Part shown: one piece after another, positions 1 to 6,000 of the stretch
How positions within the stretch are numbered: position 1 is the first letter of the stretch
How the letters are laid out: each line of letters begins with the position of its first letter
Assembly: GCA_022709485.1 (NCBI GenBank)
Contig: JAKLIS010000053.1
Location: 1 to 8,100, forward strand
Source of the DNA: Elusimicrobiota bacterium
GTDB lineage: Bacteria > Elusimicrobiota > Elusimicrobia > F11
Direction: 5' to 3'
DNA length: 8,100 nucleotides
Program-made: the position numbers and the translations under genes
The notes under the pieces: model-generated
Seen by the model: the letters and a program-made list of their open reading frames with translations, nothing else
What the model was told of the DNA's origin: nothing
The model's database searches: none

Positions 1-1
1 T

Positions 2-3000
2 GTTCTCGTTCACCTATTCAACTTTTCAAAATCCAACGGCGGCCCCAGATCTCCTCCGGCCCGCGCCAATCTTGCGATGGCCATCCTCATTGCGGGCATC
101 AACATCTCCTTGGGCCTCTCCCCTCTCGATCCACACTCTTTCCTCGTGCACTTATCCGCCAATATTGTCGGGCTTATCCTTTTTCCCGCTGTCATAGATT
201 GGATCCGCCAGAATAAGCCCGGCCGAACGGCGGGATGGACGATTGGTCTTATGCACGAGGCGGGGGTGGTGGTCGGGGAATTTATTTATCAGCTTCCCGT
301 CTATCTTGTGGTGGTCTTGGGGCCCTTGGTTTTACCGAGTGCCACCATCACGGGCCTTGGAATTGCCCTCTCCTTGATGTTGGCCTATCGCTTTGGAAAA
401 GATCACAGAGGTTACAACTGGGGCCAACAGACGTTTTTAATGGGAATTGGATTTGTGTTTGGAGGAGTGATGCTTATCCCATTTGTGAGCGATTCTTTGG
501 GGACATCTATTTTCCTTGCGGCCATGTCGGCCCATTTCATTTACTCGGGATTAGAAGGGATATTGAAAAAATTTGCTGTCCATTGGCCATGGCTTCAACC
601 CTTCGCGGATTGGCTTCCTCGGGCGTCCATTATTGATAGCCGAGGAGTGATGGAAATATCGGACCTGGAAGCGAGGTTCATGATCGCCATGGTTTATTCT
701 CTCGAAGGGCAAAATAGCAAAGCGCTTCAAATTCTCAAAAACCGAGATCAATTCCCGGGCTCTTTTGATGGAAACGAAATGATTTACCGTTACATGGAGT
801 ATCGGGAACGCTTTTCCGAAATTCTGCCCGGCCGGGACACCACTTTTTTTCAAAAATGGCGTAAAGAAAATCTTTTCCTAAACCTCACCGATGAAGAGAA
901 ACAGCTTTTCTTCCTGAAAAATAATGCAGTCGTCAAAACTCTCAGAAGGAAAGAGCCCCAATTAAAAGCGAGCCGGAATTACCTAAATCGAAAACTCGGG
1001 GCGATGGGACGGTCCGGATTTTCGACAGAAGAGGAAGAATTCATGCGGGGGATGGTGGAAACTTTTAAGGATTATCAGAAACTCAGCGGAGATTTAAATC
1101 GAATGGTGATTTTCAAAGTTCCAGGCGCCGCTTTTTTGAAAGATGACGATGGCGGCGAAATTTCCGGCGCGGAAATAACCGAATTTTTCAAAATTATCCG
1201 CCATCCGGATTTTCCAAGAATGGCTCAAACTGTCTTCACGGTGTTAAAAATTAAAGCTCCCGGATTGGCTTTCAGGTATTTTGAAAAAGAGGGGGCCCCA
1301 TTCAGAGAGCTCATCGCTTTTTCGGGTGATTTTCAGTCCTTCCGAGAAGTAACTCACGGGGAAGTGGGCGAATTTCTTGATTGGATTGATAACCAAGGAA
1401 AGGAAATTCGGGCGGAAATCTTAAAAATCGTGTTGGCAGCCCGTTATACTCAAGCCCGTAAAATAAACAATAACCACAATTGGGTTGAACTGCTCGAGAA
1501 ACTGGATATGGACGATATCGCCATTTTCTTGTCTCTGGTTTATAACCACGGGCTTGGATGGCGGAAATTAAAGTTATTTGTGGAAAAATATGGAACTCGG
1601 GGAGTTCCAATTGAGCTGTTCGCCTTTCCCGAGGAGGACGCCGATTATATGTCTCCCGCCATTGTTATGACTCAAAGCCTAGTCGCTTTTATGGTCAACC
1701 TGGGCCGCGAGGGAGGCGTTCGTTTTTACAATACCGGTGAGGAAAGAGAAAAATTGACGCGCGCCGGTGAAATTTTGAACGAAAAGTTGACCCGTCTGTT
1801 GAATTATTCCAGCCCCGCGAAGAGCGGCCGTATTACTGATTCTGTGCTCGATAGAGCAAAAAACCGAGTCGACAGCCCCGATAGCCCTGGTTTTTTAAGA
1901 ACAATCATGGGCGATGAATTGGAAAGAATGAAAAATCCAACCCCGGATATTCGCGACGCCATTGATGAGATCATTATTGAAAGAAACGGCGGCCGCCACT
2001 CTGTTTTTCGACTCCCTGATTCTGGAGAAGAAGGCATTCAATTGGCGCCGGAGGTTAAGGAAATGGGGGGGAATCACCGCTATCAAAATATTGTGTCGGT
2101 CCTTCAGGGCGCGCTCAATATCCTTTTTGGCTTCCAAGACAAAGAGAATGTGAATAATAACCTCCGAAGGATAGACCTCGTTCGCGGTGAAGGGTACCAT
2201 AACTTCCATGAAGTCGGTGTTGAAGAAGTATTGGGAGAAGGGGAGCTATCTCGAGACGCCAAAGAGTTTTTCTTCCGCCACCCGGACCGGCTCCGGTGGT
2301 TTTTGGACAGTGATTTTGTTCAGGATATTATTCGGGCCCTCGGAGGAAAAGGAAACTACGCGGTTATGATCCTTTCTTGGGTGGCCGCCTTTTTGGAAAG
2401 AGTGTATCGATATGAAGCGGCGGTGGATATGGATTCTTTAAAAGAGGCCCTTTCGGGCGTTCAATATACTTATAAATTTTCAAAGGCGGTTGATTTAGGA
2501 CGGGTCAAGATTTTCAACGGTCGGCTGAACCAATGGTTTTTGGACGAAGAAACCCCTATTCCCATGCTGGATCCAGCCTCAACGCCTTTTGATGTTTTAG
2601 GAGAGGCTCATTCAATTAAGACCCTTCAAGACTTTATTCATTTTGTGAACCGACTGCCGAAAAGCGATTCCCGCTTATTGATATTTGAAAAAGCCTTCGA
2701 ATACCATGACCGGACGTATATTGTCACCGCGCGCGGTGGCCGGGTGGAATTAAACTACAGCAGTGTGACGTATTCTAAGGTGGCCGGCCAGTTTATGCTG
2801 GAGCGCCAGGAAGGGGCATTGGGACTCATTGAAGATGGTCGGTTCAGCCCCAAATGGTATTTGAAGCCGGACGTTGAAAACGCCCATGAATGGTCAACCC
2901 GGGCGTCTTTTGAAATGGACCGCCTCATTAAGGAAGGGGTGATTAAGGTCATTCCCGAAAACGATGATTCGCCGGCGATTATTTCAGACCTTCATGTTGA

Positions 3001-6000
3001 TTTGGGATTGGCCTATGACCCCACGGGAAATTTGGTGACAAAAGTTGACGGGAGATTGGTTTATGGGGCGCATCCTGAAAAAATTCAACTGGATCCCGAA
3101 CGGTACCCGATGTTTTTTTATCAAGCTATTGGATTGACTGAATGGGCTGAAGATGATTCATGGGGCGAAAAGATTAAAGCTGCGATGCGGGCCGAGCGCC
3201 CTCCTCAACCCAAAAACATTCAACTGGCGCCCGCCAGTTGGAAACAAGGCGCCCCAGCCGCAAATCTGGACAAACCCCATTACGAAAAATCACTGCTCTA
3301 TTTGGGGATCATGGTCCTGCTGACACGAATATTCAAAATCCAGCACAAGACCGTACAGAGAATATTGCCGCTTCTTATTGCTGTCGGGCTCTTGTCGGTT
3401 CCCCTGGAATATATGGGAATGGGGATTTTATTGACCGGGGGATTTGATGGGACGACTCGATTGATATATCTCGCCGGGGCCCTTTTCCTTCATTTGGGGT
3501 TGCGCTTTCTCTTAAGAAACCAAACCCGCGGGTCGCCATGGAAAAGCTTGGGCCTGAGCTCCGCCACGGATGTGGGCCTCGTTTTCGTTTATGTTCTTTT
3601 CCTCCAGATTCTTCCGCCCTTTGCTTATTCCAACCTGATTCCTTTCATTGTTCATTTGGCCTTCGATATTTTTTCTATGCATAAATTTAATGGCAACGGC
3701 ATTAATGGCTCGTCTCTTACACAAGCCCCCATAATCCCTGCGGATTCCCCGAAACGGCCGGTGGTTCCTCAGGGAACAATTCGAATGACAATCGATATTC
3801 ACTCCAGGAAACCTCCCATCTTCGACACCATTTACGCCCAATTTTCGGACAATGAAATTAGGGATATTCACAATGAAATATGGAGCCGGTCGGAAGAATA
3901 TAGAGATCTTTTTATAGATCCGGCGATACCGATAATGACAGTTTGGAAATCCCTGCTCATTAATGACGTCTTATTGGACGCGTTTGTGGTGTCGGAAATC
4001 CCAACAGGGACGATTATCAACCATGAGAAATTGGGGAAGCTAAAAATCACCGGTTTTGTGAACCAGGGAAAGTTTGGAGCCGTCTACCGAGCGGTTCAAA
4101 TTGATAATCCAGAAGCCACTTTTGCCCTCAAATTCCTGTCTTTAAACACGAGAACTATTTTGGATTATATTCTGGCGAATGCTTTCTTTAAAGAAGAAAT
4201 GGCGACGTTGGATCGCCTTAGCCAAATTCCCGGGCCTCACTTTACCCCAGAATTTTTTGGAAGCGGATACGATAAAAAGTACGGGCCCTTCTTTGCGATG
4301 GAGTTTATTGAGGGAACCTCTTTAAAAGACAGAGAGACCATCACCGTAAACGAGGCCATTCAGATTGTCGAGGCGGTCAATGACATCCATGCCAAAGGTC
4401 ATACTATTCATGGCGATTTGAAGCCCAGCAATATCATGCTGACCGCCAACGGCATCAAACTAATTGATTTAGGCACGGCCATCCCGGCGGACCGGACAGT
4501 CTGGATGTTGGGGGATTACGCGTTTTCTAGAGATTATAAAGACACTTCGCCCAACAGAGAAGGCCTCCCCTCTACACAAGGTTCTGATTTTTATGCCGTC
4601 GGAAAAATGTTTCTCAGTTTGGCCTCTTCAGAAGTGCAAATGGTCGTCGACAAGGCTCTTCTCAAGTCGTGGGGAAGCCTGAGTCCGGCAGAAGAGTTTA
4701 AAAAGGCCTTAAAGACACTGCCTTCTGATTCGGAATTGAATTTAATTGGATCTCCTGACAATGAAACCAGAAGTGACCCTTTCCAGCCCGGATTTGATGT
4801 ACAGTCGGAATCCCCTGATCCTAAAGCCGTTCCCCCGGCTGTTCCTCCCGCGCGAGAGCATCCAAAAAACAATATCCATACCGATGAAACACAAGTGCTT
4901 TTAGATCCCGCGGAAGAGTTGACGGAGGGAGAGAAATCCGAAGAAAATTTTGCCGCTTCTCTTGCCGCTCGGCTTTTCCGCCAGAATAGAACCCATTCCG
5001 ATTGGTCCTTGCTTATAAAAGCGGCTAATAGAATCATCTGGCTAATCAATATCATGGGGATCTTGGTCCACGAATCCGGGCACATTTTACTTACGCCTTG
5101 GATTGTCCGTTGGCACCGGGGAGTTCTAATGGAAGTTTTAAATGGGAAAACCCCTTTAAAAGATCCGCGGATGTCGGAGGAAAAGTCGACTGGTTTTATT
5201 TCACAACTTGAACCTCTCGCGGGGATCGCCGGCAATCTGATTGCCGCGGCCGTCATATTGGCCCTAAATCCAACGGGAAATATTCATTGGACGCTGCAAA
5301 TCCTTCTTTTGTCGTTTATCCTTTCCAATTTCTTTACCGCCGCCGCCGAAGGACTGGGGCTCATTTTCCCCCGCCTCTATCCCGATTCCGACTTAAGCAA
5401 ATGGGTGAAGGTTTTTGGTCCAGCTTCATTGAATCACCAAAAGGAAATTGAAGCGGCTCGCGCCCGCGGGGAGTGGTACGAGGCAATTTTAAACATATAT
5501 CTTGAAAGAGGATTGTCTCCGGAAGATGTTCATAAAAAAATTGACGGCCTTCTTAAGGAAAAATTTTCTCCAGAAGACCAACTACAGCAGGCAGATGTTG
5601 TCAGCCAACTTAGTGAGGAATTAAATATTAACCTTCAATTGTTGACGGAATTTGAAGAAACAGGGCCAACGGCCATCCTTAAACAAGTGGCCCGTTCGGA
5701 AGGGATAGTTGAACCACAAGAATTGGAAAAATTTATTCAAAAAATGCAGCCCGTCCGGTCACTTTTGGACGGGGTTGGTTATTTGGTCATGAGCGTGGTG
5801 CTCTCCGGGCAGATTTCCGAGAAAATGGATTCACAAACGATCGCACAAGAAATCCGTCCTATTTTGGAAGGGCTAAATAAAAAGGATAAAGCCTTTTTGA
5901 TTAACTGGGCGGATTCAGGTGTGTTTATTATCCAAGCCGAAAAGGAATTTTTTAAATTTCTTAAAGACCATGGCGTGGTCGTTTCTGAGGCCCATGCTAT

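Noticed and set aside
254..268. H60-E61-A-G-V in the first membrane domain as an HExxH zinc motif
   Set aside because: The fifth residue is Val, not His, so it lacks the second zinc ligand. The nearby CPBP-like pattern explains the region better.
235..636. Open frame of 133 codons in another + frame
   Set aside because: It overlaps the N-terminal membrane domain and has a Gly-, Cys- and Trp-rich translation typical of an out-of-frame reading, and no ribosome-binding site.
4591..5256. Long antisense open frame (221 codons)
   Set aside because: It lies entirely opposite the kinase C-lobe, linker and first M50-like helices, whose domain motifs are clear on the + strand. Its translation is Ser-rich and biased, with no recognisable family, as expected for a mirror of real coding DNA.
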